A model generated the notes under the pieces. That model was given only the letters and a program-made list of their open reading frames with translations, searched no databases and was not told the origin of the DNA. From an uncultured Lachnospiraceae bacterium (GTDB lineage Bacteria; Bacillota; Clostridia; Lachnospirales; Lachnospiraceae): a stretch of DNA of 60,694 nt. Both the position numbers and the translations under genes were made by a program. Positions within the stretch are counted from its first letter, which is position 1. Each line of letters opens with the position of its first letter. Shown here one piece after another: positions 1 to 7,651 of this stretch. The stretch is taken from the NCBI GenBank assembly GCA_910583835.1, contig CAJTYM010000025.1, forward strand, positions 1-60,694, read 5' to 3'.

Positions 1-21
1 AAAACAAGGGGGCTGAACGCC

Positions 22-537
22 TTAAATTTTGTTTTCCATTATCTTTCTCAGCTTCACAAGGATTTTGCCTTTGCGTTTATTGACAACGCTCTGCGTTATG
101 CCTAACCGTAGCCCAACTTCCCTTTCGGAAAGTCCTTCAAAGAAAATTGCTTGTATCAACGCCTGTTCACTGCCCGACAATAAAAGCAGGGCGGCTTTCA
201 GCCTGTCCACCATCACCGCATGGACAACGGTTTCCATAACGTCCACCGCTTCATCCACAACGAAGTCAAACACATTTCCCCCACTGTCTGTAAATCCATC
301 CAATGAAAGCAGCTTGTGGTTTGTGTCCAGTTTTTGCAGATAACGCCACCGTTCTTTATCCCGATAAAAATCTGTGTACTGTTCCCGCACGACTTCAAGC
401 AGACAGCCCTGCACGGGGATAAACAGCTTGTCCATGTAACTCTGGTCGGCTTGCCTGCGGCGGCAGAAATCCCGATAGGACAGTTCCACATAGCCGCCAT
501 TCTTTTTGATATATACTTTTCTTGGCGCATATTTCAC
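22..537 (-). CDS. Sigma-70-like / region 4 HTH regulator of a mobile element
   Basis: A 171-residue protein whose C-terminal third carries a sigma region 4-type helix-turn-helix (LSEREVGLRLGITQSVVNKR) followed by a basic helix, so it probably binds promoter DNA and controls element genes. I start it at a GTG (537) because GGAGGAAA lies 8 nt upstream and the protein then begins VKYAPRKVYIKKNG; the open frame continues upstream to 735 but that part is low in coding character. The middle is charged with no recognisable region 2, so it may be a sigma-like activator and not a full sigma factor. Family naming is inference from the HTH pattern and from similar proteins seen in Firmicute integrative elements. 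Confidence 0.7.
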   Translation of the reverse strand: MKYAPRKVYIKKNGGYVELSYRDFCRRRQADQSYMDKLFIPVQGCLLEVVREQYTDFYRDKERWRYLQKLDTNHKLLSLDGFTDSGGNVFDFVVDEAVDVMETVVHAVMVDRLKAALLLLSGSEQALIQAIFFEGLSEREVGLRLGITQSVVNKRKGKILVKLRKIMENKI

Positions 538-731
538 CGTATTTTCCTCCAATCCGAATTTTTGAAAATGTAAAAATCCAGATTGGATAGGCGGCGAACG
601 ACAGCCAACATCGGAAACAGCCCTGCGGCACATTCCGATAAAAAACGACATAAGAAAAACCGCAAAGGCTCTGTGACCTCTACGGTTATAGGAGATACAT
701 ATTCTGTTAAGTGGAGATTCTACTTCTGGTT

Positions 732-860
732 TCATGGTGAGAAGTAGCGTTGCATAAGCAGGGATTTTTTTAACTGGCTTCCTGCCATTCCCCGATATGC
801 TATGTATAAGTCAACTCTGCCTTTCATAAGCAGATAGATTACTGCCCGAAAAAAGGACAT
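732..860 (-). CDS. Possible 42-aa small protein
   Basis: A short frame starting ATG at 860 with GGAGGG 6 nt upstream encodes MSFFRAVIYLLMKGRVDLYI followed by a basic tail ending QRYFSP. The N-terminal half is hydrophobic. No family is recognised. It lies just upstream of the sigma-like gene, and its ribosome binding site sits in one arm of an inverted repeat (866-898). It could be a real element-encoded peptide or chance. Confidence 0.3.
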   Translation of the reverse strand: MSFFRAVIYLLMKGRVDLYIAYRGMAGSQLKKSLLMQRYFSP

Positions 861-865
861 AAAAA

Positions 866-898
866 TCCCTCCAAACATAAAACTCTGGTCTGGAGGGA
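866..898 (-). promoter_or_regulatory. Hairpin overlapping a Shine-Dalgarno, or terminator
   Basis: Arms TCCCTCCA (866-873) and TGGAGGGA (891-898) are perfect complements. Read on the minus strand, the 3' arm contains GGAGGG, the ribosome site of the small frame at 732-860, and is followed by TTTTT. It can therefore be read as a translation-masking hairpin or as a weak intrinsic terminator. Confidence 0.4.
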
Positions 899-930
899 AG
901 TCAATTAATTATATAGGCATAAGAAATCAC

Positions 931-961
931 CCACCAAATCAACCGTTTTTTTATTTGGTGG
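931..961. terminator. Inverted repeat 3' of the Ntn-hydrolase-like gene
   Basis: Nine-base arms CCACCAAAT (931-939) and ATTTGGTGG (953-961) flank a 13-nt loop, lying 46 nt beyond the stop of the gene at 1007-1744. The T-run after the minus-strand stem is poor, so terminator function is uncertain. Confidence 0.4.
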
Positions 962-1006
962 ATAATACACAATATAGGTATAACACGCGCTATCGCTCTC
1001 TATTGT

Positions 1007-1744
1007 TTACCTGATTTCTTTACAATATATTTTTTGTTTCTGATTCTTGTCAAACTGGTACTCTGTAACATTAATAAAGTCATTATTTAAAACATAATAA
1101 ACCCGATTCCCTTTTACAGAATATACAAAAGAAACCCGCGTTGCCCAAAGTCCCTCTTGTCTTACTGATTTTAATATGCTGAATGCATCAGCGACCGAAA
1201 ATTTTTCAGTCTTCTTTTTTAACTGCTTATCAGCCCTCTCAAATCTGTCGTCTCCAGATACAATGTAAGGTTGGGTTATTTCGGGATTTAATACCGAATA
1301 GTTGGTAATCAGAGAATATTTTGTATGCTCAAAACGGTATCCTATCCCTGGCTCAATAATGAGGACACGTCCGTTCTTATCAGAAAGCATAGCCTGCATG
1401 GTGGCATCTTTTGCATATACGATTTTTTTGCTTTGGACAATATTGAGTGCATCGTCAAATAAAATTTCACCTTTAATATAGCTTTCTGTTAAATCGGCAA
1501 CTGTAATATAGCCCTCACCATCGTGATATTCACCGTTCTTATTTCCATTCACATAAAGTAAAGTCCCGACATTCCCGTTTCTATTGATTCCATGAAAAGA
1601 ATGGTATTGATTATCTGTCATTTTAATGCCAATAAAAAACCTGTCCTTTTCTGCAATAACTGTATGCGTCCATACAGAAAGGTCAATGTCAAAATTAAAT
1701 CCGACAACTGTGTTATCTCCGTTATAAACAAATCTCGTACACAT
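1007..1744 (-). CDS. Choloylglycine-hydrolase-like (Ntn) linear amide C-N hydrolase
   Basis: The 245-residue protein begins MCTRFVYNGDNTVVGFNFD. Cysteine directly after the initiator Met is the hallmark of cysteine Ntn-hydrolases (bile salt hydrolase, penicillin V acylase), where Cys2 becomes the nucleophile once Met is removed. I chose the ATG at 1744 because it exposes this Cys and has GGAGG 7 nt upstream; the open frame extends 10 codons further. At 245 residues it is shorter than typical bile salt hydrolases (about 320), so the substrate is unknown; an acyl-amide or small peptide-like amide is more likely than a proven bile salt. It follows the acetyltransferase gene after 2 nt and is surely co-transcribed with it. 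Confidence 0.65.
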   Translation of the reverse strand: MCTRFVYNGDNTVVGFNFDIDLSVWTHTVIAEKDRFFIGIKMTDNQYHSFHGINRNGNVGTLLYVNGNKNGEYHDGEGYITVADLTESYIKGEILFDDALNIVQSKKIVYAKDATMQAMLSDKNGRVLIIEPGIGYRFEHTKYSLITNYSVLNPEITQPYIVSGDDRFERADKQLKKKTEKFSVADAFSILKSVRQEGLWATRVSFVYSVKGNRVYYVLNNDFINVTEYQFDKNQKQKIYCKEIR

Positions 1745-1746
1745 AT

Positions 1747-2379
1747 TTAATCCTCCATAAACTCCTTGATACATCCCGACTGTATTGCAGCTATATTTCG
1801 GGCAATCTTTTCATTTGACCAGTCCCACCATTTGATACATAGCAAATCAGAAATAACATCTTCATCAAAGCGTTTTTTAATTGGCTTTGCTGGAACGCCT
1901 CCTACAATGGTATATGGCGGCACGTCTTTTGTGACAATGGCACGAGTGCCAATAATTGCTCCATCACCAATCGTAACTCCTGCTAAGATAACAGCTTCAA
2001 AACCAATCCATACATCATTGCCGATTATAATGTCGCCCTTATTATCCCAACTCTTTGCCACATTCTTTTTATCCAACCCCCATTCTTCAAAAAAAAGCGG
2101 AAAAGGGTATGTGCTTAATGAAGACAACGTATGATTAGCACTGTTGAAAAGAAATTTTGCACCGCAGGCAATGGAACAAAACTTTCCGATTATGAGTTTG
2201 TCATGATTGATTGGATAATGATACAATACGTTATTTTCTTCAAATCTCGTAGGGTCATTTGAAAAATCGTTATACATCGTATAATCGCCTACTTCAATAT
2301 TTGGATTTGTAATCACATTTTTAAGATAAACTGTCTGCATATCTCCTGTACGTGGATATATTTTCTTTGAATCAGCCAT
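1747..2379 (-). CDS. Xenobiotic acetyltransferase, Vat/CatB-like hexapeptide family
   Basis: A 210-residue left-handed beta-helix acyltransferase. Features shared with streptogramin A acetyltransferases (Vat) and CatB chloramphenicol acetyltransferases are VLYHYPINHDKLIIGKFCSI, the NSANH segment carrying the probable catalytic His, GNDVWIG, hexapeptide repeats (VTIGDGAIIGTRAIVTKDV) and the C-terminal WWDW motif. The family transfers acetyl from acetyl-CoA to a hydroxyl of the antibiotic in the cytoplasm. It sits in a mobile region and is followed after 2 nt by the Ntn-hydrolase-like gene, so the two may form a drug- or metabolite-modifying pair. Many chromosomal relatives have no proven resistance role, so the resistance call is inference. 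Confidence 0.8.
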   Translation of the reverse strand: MADSKKIYPRTGDMQTVYLKNVITNPNIEVGDYTMYNDFSNDPTRFEENNVLYHYPINHDKLIIGKFCSIACGAKFLFNSANHTLSSLSTYPFPLFFEEWGLDKKNVAKSWDNKGDIIIGNDVWIGFEAVILAGVTIGDGAIIGTRAIVTKDVPPYTIVGGVPAKPIKKRFDEDVISDLLCIKWWDWSNEKIARNIAAIQSGCIKEFMED

Positions 2380-2469
2380 TTTTAACCCCTCCTGTCGGTC
2401 ATGTATAAAATAATTTTATTCATCTACTGTGTTGTTTTCAATACACCAAACATTACAGACGTAATGTGT

Positions 2470-2501
2470 AAAAAAGAGAGCCGCTTTTCTTTAAGCAGCT
2501 C
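2470..2501 (-). terminator. Intrinsic terminator of the CD3324-like gene
   Basis: On the minus strand GAGCTGCTT, a 6-nt loop and AAGCGGCTC form a 9-bp stem with one wobble pair, followed by TCTTTTTT. It lies 8 nt after the stop of the gene at 2509-2772. Confidence 0.75.
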
Positions 2502-2508
2502 CCAATCA

Positions 2509-2772
2509 TTATTTTTGATATATTATTTTTCTAATAGCATAAACCGAAAGATGGTAAAAATCCGCAAGATTCTCCATAGATATACCTTGCTTATAATCCG
2601 ATATAATCTTTTTATTACGGTTTTCAAGCTCTTTTCGGTAGCCAGATAATTCTCCCCAAGATTTATGTTGTTCAGTTTTTGCAGGAATATAGATATAACC
2701 TGCCTGCATATATTTTTGCAATTCTTCAACCAGCCTAACAGGAAGAATTTCATTTGCATTAATATATTTCAT
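2509..2772 (-). CDS. CD3324-family small HTH protein
   Basis: An 87-residue protein starting MKYINANEILPVRLVEELQK, then YIYIPAK, a charged linker with WGELSGYRKELENRN, and a C-terminal HTH-like end (ISMENLADFYHLSVYAIRKI). This layout matches the CD3324/Mor-like family of short Firmicute regulators. AAGGAGG lies 9 nt upstream of the ATG at 2772. It is a single-gene unit with its own terminator and probably binds DNA; target unknown. Confidence 0.65.
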   Translation of the reverse strand: MKYINANEILPVRLVEELQKYMQAGYIYIPAKTEQHKSWGELSGYRKELENRNKKIISDYKQGISMENLADFYHLSVYAIRKIIYQK

Positions 2773-2806
2773 ATGCGGCTTCCTCCTTGATTGATTTAGT
2801 CAAGCA

Positions 2807-2874
2807 GCAAAGCCAGCAATATATGTTAGCGACTAAGATTTACTCCATGCAAGTGTCGCTTATACTGGCTTTGC
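2807..2874. repeat. Nested inverted repeats upstream of the CD3324-like gene
   Basis: GCAAAGCCAG (2807-2816) pairs perfectly with CTGGCTTTGC (2865-2874). Inside it AGCGAC (2828-2833) pairs with GTCGCT (2855-2860), and TCCATGC (2844-2850) can alternatively pair with GCATGGA (2873-2879). The 2773-3096 interval has no convincing gene; this foldable block is its only clear content. Two mutually exclusive pairings suggest a switch or an element end, but function is not shown. Confidence 0.5.
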
Positions 2875-3096
2875 ATGGAGCCAAACTTTATTCTTTCTTT
2901 TCTTGTTTATACACATAAATATCACCACCAGTGTTCTTTTTAATTACCAGAAAAAATTATACCATAGAGGTTTGGACAAATCAAGAAATGCCACATTGTC
3001 TTTTGCATACAGAGGACAAATTAAAATTTACAAATTTTATAAACAGCACATCCAAAAACAAACGACAGAGCTTTTCATGCCCTGCCGCCTTGTCAC

Positions 3097-3471
3097 TTAT
3101 GCGTAAATAATTTCCTCGTTCACAATCTCCCTCGCACAAGCCCTTACGTTATTAAGGCGTTGTACCCATTCTAAGGCATTTTCTTCCTTTAGGCGTTCCG
3201 TTATGCCCTGTGCCTGTTTCATGCCCTCTATGAGCCTTTCAAAGCGTTCCTGCGCCTGCCTGTCGATGTCGGCAAGGTAAGTGTTCAGCCTGCCGCTTGT
3301 GAGAAGATTGGTGTATGTAACCCTGCGATGTTGCTTCAAATAATCCAAATGCGACCGCCCGAATAATCCAATCGGCTGTTCTTTTTCGGGTGGTAAGGCA
3401 AGGCGGGGGATAAGGTAATCTCCCTGTTGTTCAAATTCGCCGCCTACTTTTTCAAAAATCGTTTTCTCCAT
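3097..3471 (-). CDS. tnpV: Transposon-encoded protein TnpV
   Basis: A 124-residue protein with the TnpV pattern: a short N-terminal segment ending GDYLIPRLALP, then FGRSHLDYLKQHRRVTYTN, a helical AQERFERLIEGMKQAQGITE block and WVQRLNNVRACAREIVNEE at the end. TnpV is carried by Tn4451-like mobilizable transposons; its biochemical role is not settled. I use the ATG at 3471 because GAGGAGG lies 8 nt before it; the upstream ATG at 3492 lacks a site. It follows the serine recombinase after 24 nt and is probably co-transcribed with it. Confidence 0.8.
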   Translation of the reverse strand: MEKTIFEKVGGEFEQQGDYLIPRLALPPEKEQPIGLFGRSHLDYLKQHRRVTYTNLLTSGRLNTYLADIDRQAQERFERLIEGMKQAQGITERLKEENALEWVQRLNNVRACAREIVNEEIIYA

Positions 3472-3495
3472 TGTGTGTACCTCCTCTGTCATAGT

Positions 3496-5163
3496 TTATT
3501 TTGCCACCGCTGTTTTTCTTGGGCAGTCCCTCTTTTTGCGGGGCTTGCGAATCATCTTCGTCTTGACAGTCTGCTCCCCTATGTAACCGCCGAAGCGGTA
3601 ACAGATTTTGACGGTCTGCTGCATCCCGTCCCCTGTTTCCGTTCGGTCAGACACCTCAATCCGTTCCACTAAGAGGTTAAGGTTCTCGGCGGTCAGTTCC
3701 GTTATCCCCACATGCCCCGCCATCAGTTCCGCCCACTGTACCGCATTGCTCTGGCTGTTCTTAACTTCCTGCAAGGCATCCTCAATCGTTGCTATCTGCC
3801 CCAACAGTTTCTCCTGCTCGGTCTGGTACTTGTCAATCAGCCTTGTGAAATTCTCATTGGAGATACGCCCCGAAAGGGAATCCTCATACAGACGGTCAAA
3901 CAATCTCGTCACTTCATCATAGCATTTCCTCGCCTGTTTCAGCTTCGTTTCGTTGTTTTTCCCCCTGCTCCCGTCTGCCCTGGCGTTCATCTTCACCGCC
4001 AGGGCAACCGCCTTCTCCCTATCTTCAAAAGCAAGGCGGGCATGGTACTGGATGTCGGCAAGCACGGCATTGTACAAATCCTCGTAATAAATGCGGTGGT
4101 CTGTGCAGGCTTTTGTGTTATGGGCGTAGGTGGTGCAGACATAGATACGGTTCCTGTCCCTGCCCCAATAACGCAGACCAAGGGCTTTCCCGCAAGTGCC
4201 GCATTTTACAAGCCCAGAGAAAACCGACACAAAATTATTTGTCGTGTCACGCTTCCTACTTAGGATTTTTGCGTTCGCCCCGTCAAAGATTTCCTGCGAA
4301 ACTAATGGCTCGTGGGTGTTGTCCGTCCGTATCCATTCTTCCTCTGGCAGCTTCTTATATTTACCGAGTTTAAAAATGGCTTCCGTCTTGCACATCACGG
4401 AATGACCGAGGTATACGGGGTTTCCTATCATGTTCCGTATGATGGTGTGCGACCATTCATACTGGTTCTGGGGGTTTTTGAACCGTTCGGGGTAATGCTT
4501 CTCCCCACGGGTATGCTGCCACCATGAGGGGCAGGACACTTTTTCCTCTCGGAACACGCTCGCTATTTTGTGCGCCCCCATGCCCGCATTTGCAAGCTCA
4601 AAAATCCGTTTTACAATCCATGCTGTTTCTTCATCGACTGCCAGCTTATTGTGGTTGTCGGATGATTTGCGGTATCCGAACGGCGCATAAGAACAGCGGT
4701 AAAGCCCCGCTTTCGCCCTTGCCCGAATAGAGGAACGGATTTTCCGTGAATTGTCCCTACTGTAAAATTCATTCATCACATTCTTCAGTGCGGCAATGTC
4801 GTTGTTTTTGTTGGCGGTGTCCACGCAGTCATTGACGGCAATGTACCTCACGTTTTTCATCGGGAAATAAATCTCCGTGAAATGCCCGACCTTTAAATGG
4901 TCACGCCCCAGACGCGACAAGTCCTTCGTGATTACCACGTCAATCTTCCCCGCTTCAATGTCATCCAGCATACGGTTAAAATCTGGTCTGTCGAAATTCA
5001 AGCCGCTCCAACCGTCATCCACATAGGTTTCAACGACTAAAAACCCATGCTCCCTAGCGTACTGTGCCAGCATCGCTTTTTGCGTTTTTATGCTTTCGCT
5101 GTCCCCCTGTGCCATGTCGTCCTTTGACAGCCTACAGTACAAGGCGGTTCTTAAAATACCCAT
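3496..5163 (-). CDS. Large serine recombinase, TnpX/TndX-like
   Basis: A 555-residue site-specific recombinase that would excise and integrate the element through a circular intermediate. The N-terminal resolvase domain shows ALYCRLSKDD with the nucleophilic Ser near residue 13 and the RLGRDHL arginine motif. The recombinase domain contains APFGYRK, a zinc-ribbon CGTCGKALG is followed by further Cys residues near residue 350, and a coiled-coil-rich region precedes a DUF4368-like basic C-terminus. The ATG at 5163 has AAAGGGG 9 nt upstream; the ATG at 5172 directly abuts that site and is less likely. No frameshift or missing catalytic residue is seen, so it may be functional. Confidence 0.9.
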   Translation of the reverse strand: MGILRTALYCRLSKDDMAQGDSESIKTQKAMLAQYAREHGFLVVETYVDDGWSGLNFDRPDFNRMLDDIEAGKIDVVITKDLSRLGRDHLKVGHFTEIYFPMKNVRYIAVNDCVDTANKNNDIAALKNVMNEFYSRDNSRKIRSSIRARAKAGLYRCSYAPFGYRKSSDNHNKLAVDEETAWIVKRIFELANAGMGAHKIASVFREEKVSCPSWWQHTRGEKHYPERFKNPQNQYEWSHTIIRNMIGNPVYLGHSVMCKTEAIFKLGKYKKLPEEEWIRTDNTHEPLVSQEIFDGANAKILSRKRDTTNNFVSVFSGLVKCGTCGKALGLRYWGRDRNRIYVCTTYAHNTKACTDHRIYYEDLYNAVLADIQYHARLAFEDREKAVALAVKMNARADGSRGKNNETKLKQARKCYDEVTRLFDRLYEDSLSGRISNENFTRLIDKYQTEQEKLLGQIATIEDALQEVKNSQSNAVQWAELMAGHVGITELTAENLNLLVERIEVSDRTETGDGMQQTVKICYRFGGYIGEQTVKTKMIRKPRKKRDCPRKTAVAK

Positions 5164-5181
5164 TCCATGCATCCCCTTTCT

Positions 5182-5355
5182 TTATTTTCTGTCCCCATTG
5201 TATTCTGTATCTTTTATTATCTCAAAGGTGCGGGGAGAGGTTTTTCCCCTCCGTACCTCGTCCACAAGCAGCGAAATAAAGGCTTCCCTCATGTCCCTGC
5301 CGCCCAGATAGACAGGCTGAACCTCTATCTTCGGGTGTGTTGCTGTTTTTGCCAT
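5182..5355 (-). CDS. Small conserved transposon protein upstream of the recombinase
   Basis: A 57-residue protein starting MAKTATHPKIEVQPVYLGGR and containing REAFISLLVDEVRRGK and a C-terminal FEIIKDTEYNGDRK. GGGAGG lies 9 nt before the ATG at 5355; an ATG 6 nt earlier is also possible. It is 18 nt upstream of the recombinase and in the same direction, so an operon with tnpX-like and tnpV is likely. No biochemical role can be read; a recombination or excision accessory role is only suggested by position. Confidence 0.55.
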   Translation of the reverse strand: MAKTATHPKIEVQPVYLGGRDMREAFISLLVDEVRRGKTSPRTFEIIKDTEYNGDRK

Positions 5356-5770
5356 AGGCATTATCCTCCCTAAAATTTTGGAAAAGGGCATCCGAAAACA
5401 CCGCTAATCCCGATAAAAACATTTATTTTCCAGTTCTTTTTTTCATAGCGCAGAGAGTTTTTTTCTTCCCTTTCACTGTAACGACCAAGCCGCATTTACC
5501 ATCCGAAAACAAAATATTAGCGGCTGTTCCTGTTCACTGTTCTTCAAAAAGGGCAGCCCCACCGCAGACGTGAGGTCGGTTTTCCCCTGTCCCCCATCTG
5601 CAAAATCGTCTGTCCGCAACTTCGTCCCAAGTTGGGACGAGGTTAAATCCGTGTGGAAACCCTGCCGCTTTATCACTTCCATTTTCATCTTGCAGGCAAA
5701 GGCACATCCCGATGGAAGAATATCTATTATCCATTTTTTTAGTGTCTGGCAGAGCAGCATTTCCCGACGG

Positions 5771-6144
5771 CATGACAGCCATGACAGGTATGACGGGTAT
5801 TTTAGGATACCCCCGCCGCTGTCATCCCTTACGGGAGAACACCCCGTAAACGCAAGTGCAGGAGTGGGGTTTCCTCGTCCTTCTTCGGCTCGTAAACCCA
5901 CCCCTGCGGCCAGAAAAATCAAAAGATTTTTCCGACTGCGTTTACAGGGTGTAACACACTAGACTTTGCCCTGCAAAGCCGTGTGCCAGACGTTCCCTCT
6001 GGACTCCCTTCTGGCAGGGCTGCGCCCTGCTTTATCCTCCGCTCTGCGCTTCGGACGGAAGATTGGCGGCGTTGCCCGTGTCAGCCATGCCCCAGCATGA
6101 GGGGGCATACCAAAACTGCCGTCATACCCGTCATGGCTGTCATG
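5771..6144. repeat. Two inverted 9-nt-period repeat arrays flanking the foldable element
   Basis: At 5771-5815 (plus) and at 6101-6144 (minus) the sequence runs in units of nine such as CATGACAGC, CATGACAGG or CATGACGGG, TATGACGGG, ending in a C-rich tract. The two arrays match at most positions but lie in opposite orientation. One encodes the HDSHDGYDG stretch at the C-terminus of the RepA-like protein. Iteron-like arrays next to a replication gene suggest an origin, but the match to coding sequence leaves this open. Confidence 0.5.
5829..5954. other. Multi-branched foldable element (candidate structured RNA or DNA site)
   Basis: About 125 bp without convincing coding sense that folds as a branched structure. 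An outer 16-bp stem pairs 5839-5854 (includes CCCGTAAACGCA) with 5937-5952 (TGCGTTTACAGGGTGT), with one mismatch. It encloses a hairpin 5859-5872/5894-5906 (CAGGAGTGGGGTTT with AAACCCACCCCTG, one bulge and a mismatch) and a perfect 8-bp hairpin GAAAAATC-AAAA-GATTTTTC (5913-5932). A competing hairpin TTACGGG/CCCGTAA (5829-5849) shares bases with the outer stem. It lies 5 nt past the stop of the RepA-like gene. It could be a transcribed RNA, a replication or transfer origin, or an element end. The rest of 5356-5958 shows no supported gene. Confidence 0.55.
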
Positions 6145-7116
6145 CTCCCCGCCGCATCTTGCAAGGATAATCTTCCTGCCGCTATACTTCCTCTGATAGT
6201 TATACTGGATACCGTTCTCATAAAGGAACGTGGAGCGGTACTCGTTGAGCCATTTCGTGACGACCGTGGACAGTTCCCCGCTTTCCCCCATGACTTCTAA
6301 AAGCTCCGTAGCCGTGCCAGACCACCCCTGCCTGCCCTGCATGAACGACACCACACGAAACAGGACAGGGGGAACCTCTGCCGCCGCAAGCTGCTCCTGC
6401 GTCTGCCGCTTAACCAACTCCCAGCTGCAATCACGGAAACGGAGCGTCAACTCCTGATAGGGCGTGTCCCTGCCAGTGACAAACAGCTTTGCCGTATCGG
6501 ATGCGCGGCTTTCCTTTTCCAGCACAAAGGTAGCGTCCGCACTCCCTGTCAAGCCTGTTGTGCCAGACACCTTGTTGAACACGTCGCTGTCGTTCTGCTT
6601 GCGGATATGGTGTACGACCACCACAGAAAGGGAATGCCTGTCGGCAAAATCTTTCAACAGCGATATATCCCCGTAATCGTTTGCATAGGCGTTGTCTTTG
6701 GATGCGGTGCGGATTTTTTGCAGCGTGTCAATGACAACCAGCCTGCTGTCGGGATATGCTTTGAGGTAATCTTCAAGCTGCACGGTAAGACCGTCTGATA
6801 ACTTGCAGCTTGCCACGGCAAAGTGGAGCCGCCCGCTCGCTTCGTCCGTCAGACGGAACAGTCTGTCTTGAATGCGGCAGAACGTATCTTCCAGACACAG
6901 GTAAAGCACGTCGCCCTCCAATGTCCGCATATCCCATAAGGGGATTCCCTGCGACACGCACAGGCAGAGCTTCAGCCTGAGCCAGCTCTTGCCGATTTTC
7001 TGGGAGCCGCAGAACAGCGACAAGCCCGTGGGGATAAGACCGTCCACCACAAAGGACGGCTTCTCAAGCGGCTCATAAAGGAGCGTGTCAGCGTCCACCG
7101 TCTGTAACTGCTGCAT
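5959..7116 (-). CDS. RepA-like RecA-fold ATPase (AAA_25 type)
   Basis: A 385-residue protein resembling the hexameric replicative helicase RepA group. Walker A is FCGSQKIGKSW near residues 36-46 and Walker B is SRLVVIDTLQ near 124-133; VVVHHIRK and the SADATFVLEK segment fit the RecA-like core. It probably binds ATP in element replication or maintenance. Start ATG at 7116 follows AAGGAGGGAGGA. The final 65 residues (from GGEHDSHDGYDG) are low-complexity and come from a 9-nt repeat array, so the ancestral protein probably ended soon after the RKIILARC segment. It lies on the same strand as the recombinase but 600 bp upstream of it. Confidence 0.75.
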   Translation of the reverse strand: MQQLQTVDADTLLYEPLEKPSFVVDGLIPTGLSLFCGSQKIGKSWLRLKLCLCVSQGIPLWDMRTLEGDVLYLCLEDTFCRIQDRLFRLTDEASGRLHFAVASCKLSDGLTVQLEDYLKAYPDSRLVVIDTLQKIRTASKDNAYANDYGDISLLKDFADRHSLSVVVVHHIRKQNDSDVFNKVSGTTGLTGSADATFVLEKESRASDTAKLFVTGRDTPYQELTLRFRDCSWELVKRQTQEQLAAAEVPPVLFRVVSFMQGRQGWSGTATELLEVMGESGELSTVVTKWLNEYRSTFLYENGIQYNYQRKYSGRKIILARCGGEHDSHDGYDGSFGMPPHAGAWLTRATPPIFRPKRRAEDKAGRSPARRESRGNVWHTALQGKV

Positions 7117-7482
7117 GGTATTCCTCCCTCCTTGTTGGATTTGATTTGTTGCACATAGGCGTTGTCCTCCTTGGATTTATTTACCCCTGCCAGTAAGCAA
7201 GGGTATGTAACGCAGCCATCCCATACAGTTCCACGCTTTCCTAAAGCGGCGTTTCCTCCGTCTGTGCCATGCACGGATTGGGCAAAAGCAGGTTCATCTC
7301 GTGGCTCTGCTGTCCCCTACGGCGGGTATCCCTCTGGCGACTGCTGTGAAGTTTTCAAGGAGCGGTAATCTATGGAATCGTTTTGTGGAAATAAAAAAGG
7401 GCGGGAGGATTTGACCTCTCACCCAGTAGCCACTAAGGGAGCGTAATTTTAGACATGGTATTCTGATTTTTTGAAAATATAT

Positions 7483-7528
7483 AAGCACCCGACACTTAAC
7501 CTTTTCTTTCGGTTAGTGATGAGTGCTT
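7483..7528 (-). terminator. Hairpin in the 7117-7651 gene-free stretch
   Basis: AAGCAC (7483-7488) pairs with GTGCTT (7523-7528), and CACTTAACC pairs with GGTTAGTG inside with one bulge. On the minus strand it lies 124 nt past the stop of the gene at 7652-8368 and is followed by an A/T-rich stretch, so it may end that transcript or mark an element end. Otherwise 7117-7651 shows only possible leader peptides near the RepA-like gene, including a 22-codon frame starting near 7156 with AAGGAGG upstream that overlaps the repA-like start. Confidence 0.4.
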
Positions 7529-7651
7529 AAAAGATTAGTATTCAATTTAGAAAGACAGATATGTTAGTCTGTGTGCTGAAACAGGATTTCACATAAAAAC
7601 CAGATATAATATTTTCTATTATCGTAAACGTATCTATTCTCACAAATAAAC

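Noticed and set aside
22..735. Longer form of the sigma-like protein from ATG 735
   Set aside because: The extra 66 residues look non-coding and a well-placed SD supports the GTG at 537.
5473..5962. Overlapping frames on both strands (149 and 130 codons) past the RepA-like gene
   Set aside because: Both are produced by the GC-rich palindromic element and 9-nt repeats; neither has a good start or a recognisable fold.
6972..7274. 100-codon minus frame overlapping the start of the RepA-like gene
   Set aside because: It runs in another frame over the clear Walker A region and has no conserved content.
7395..7445. tRNA-like 3' part (GAGGTCAAATCCTC on the minus strand)
   Set aside because: No matching acceptor, D or anticodon arms at the right distances; only a four-base stem resembles a T arm.
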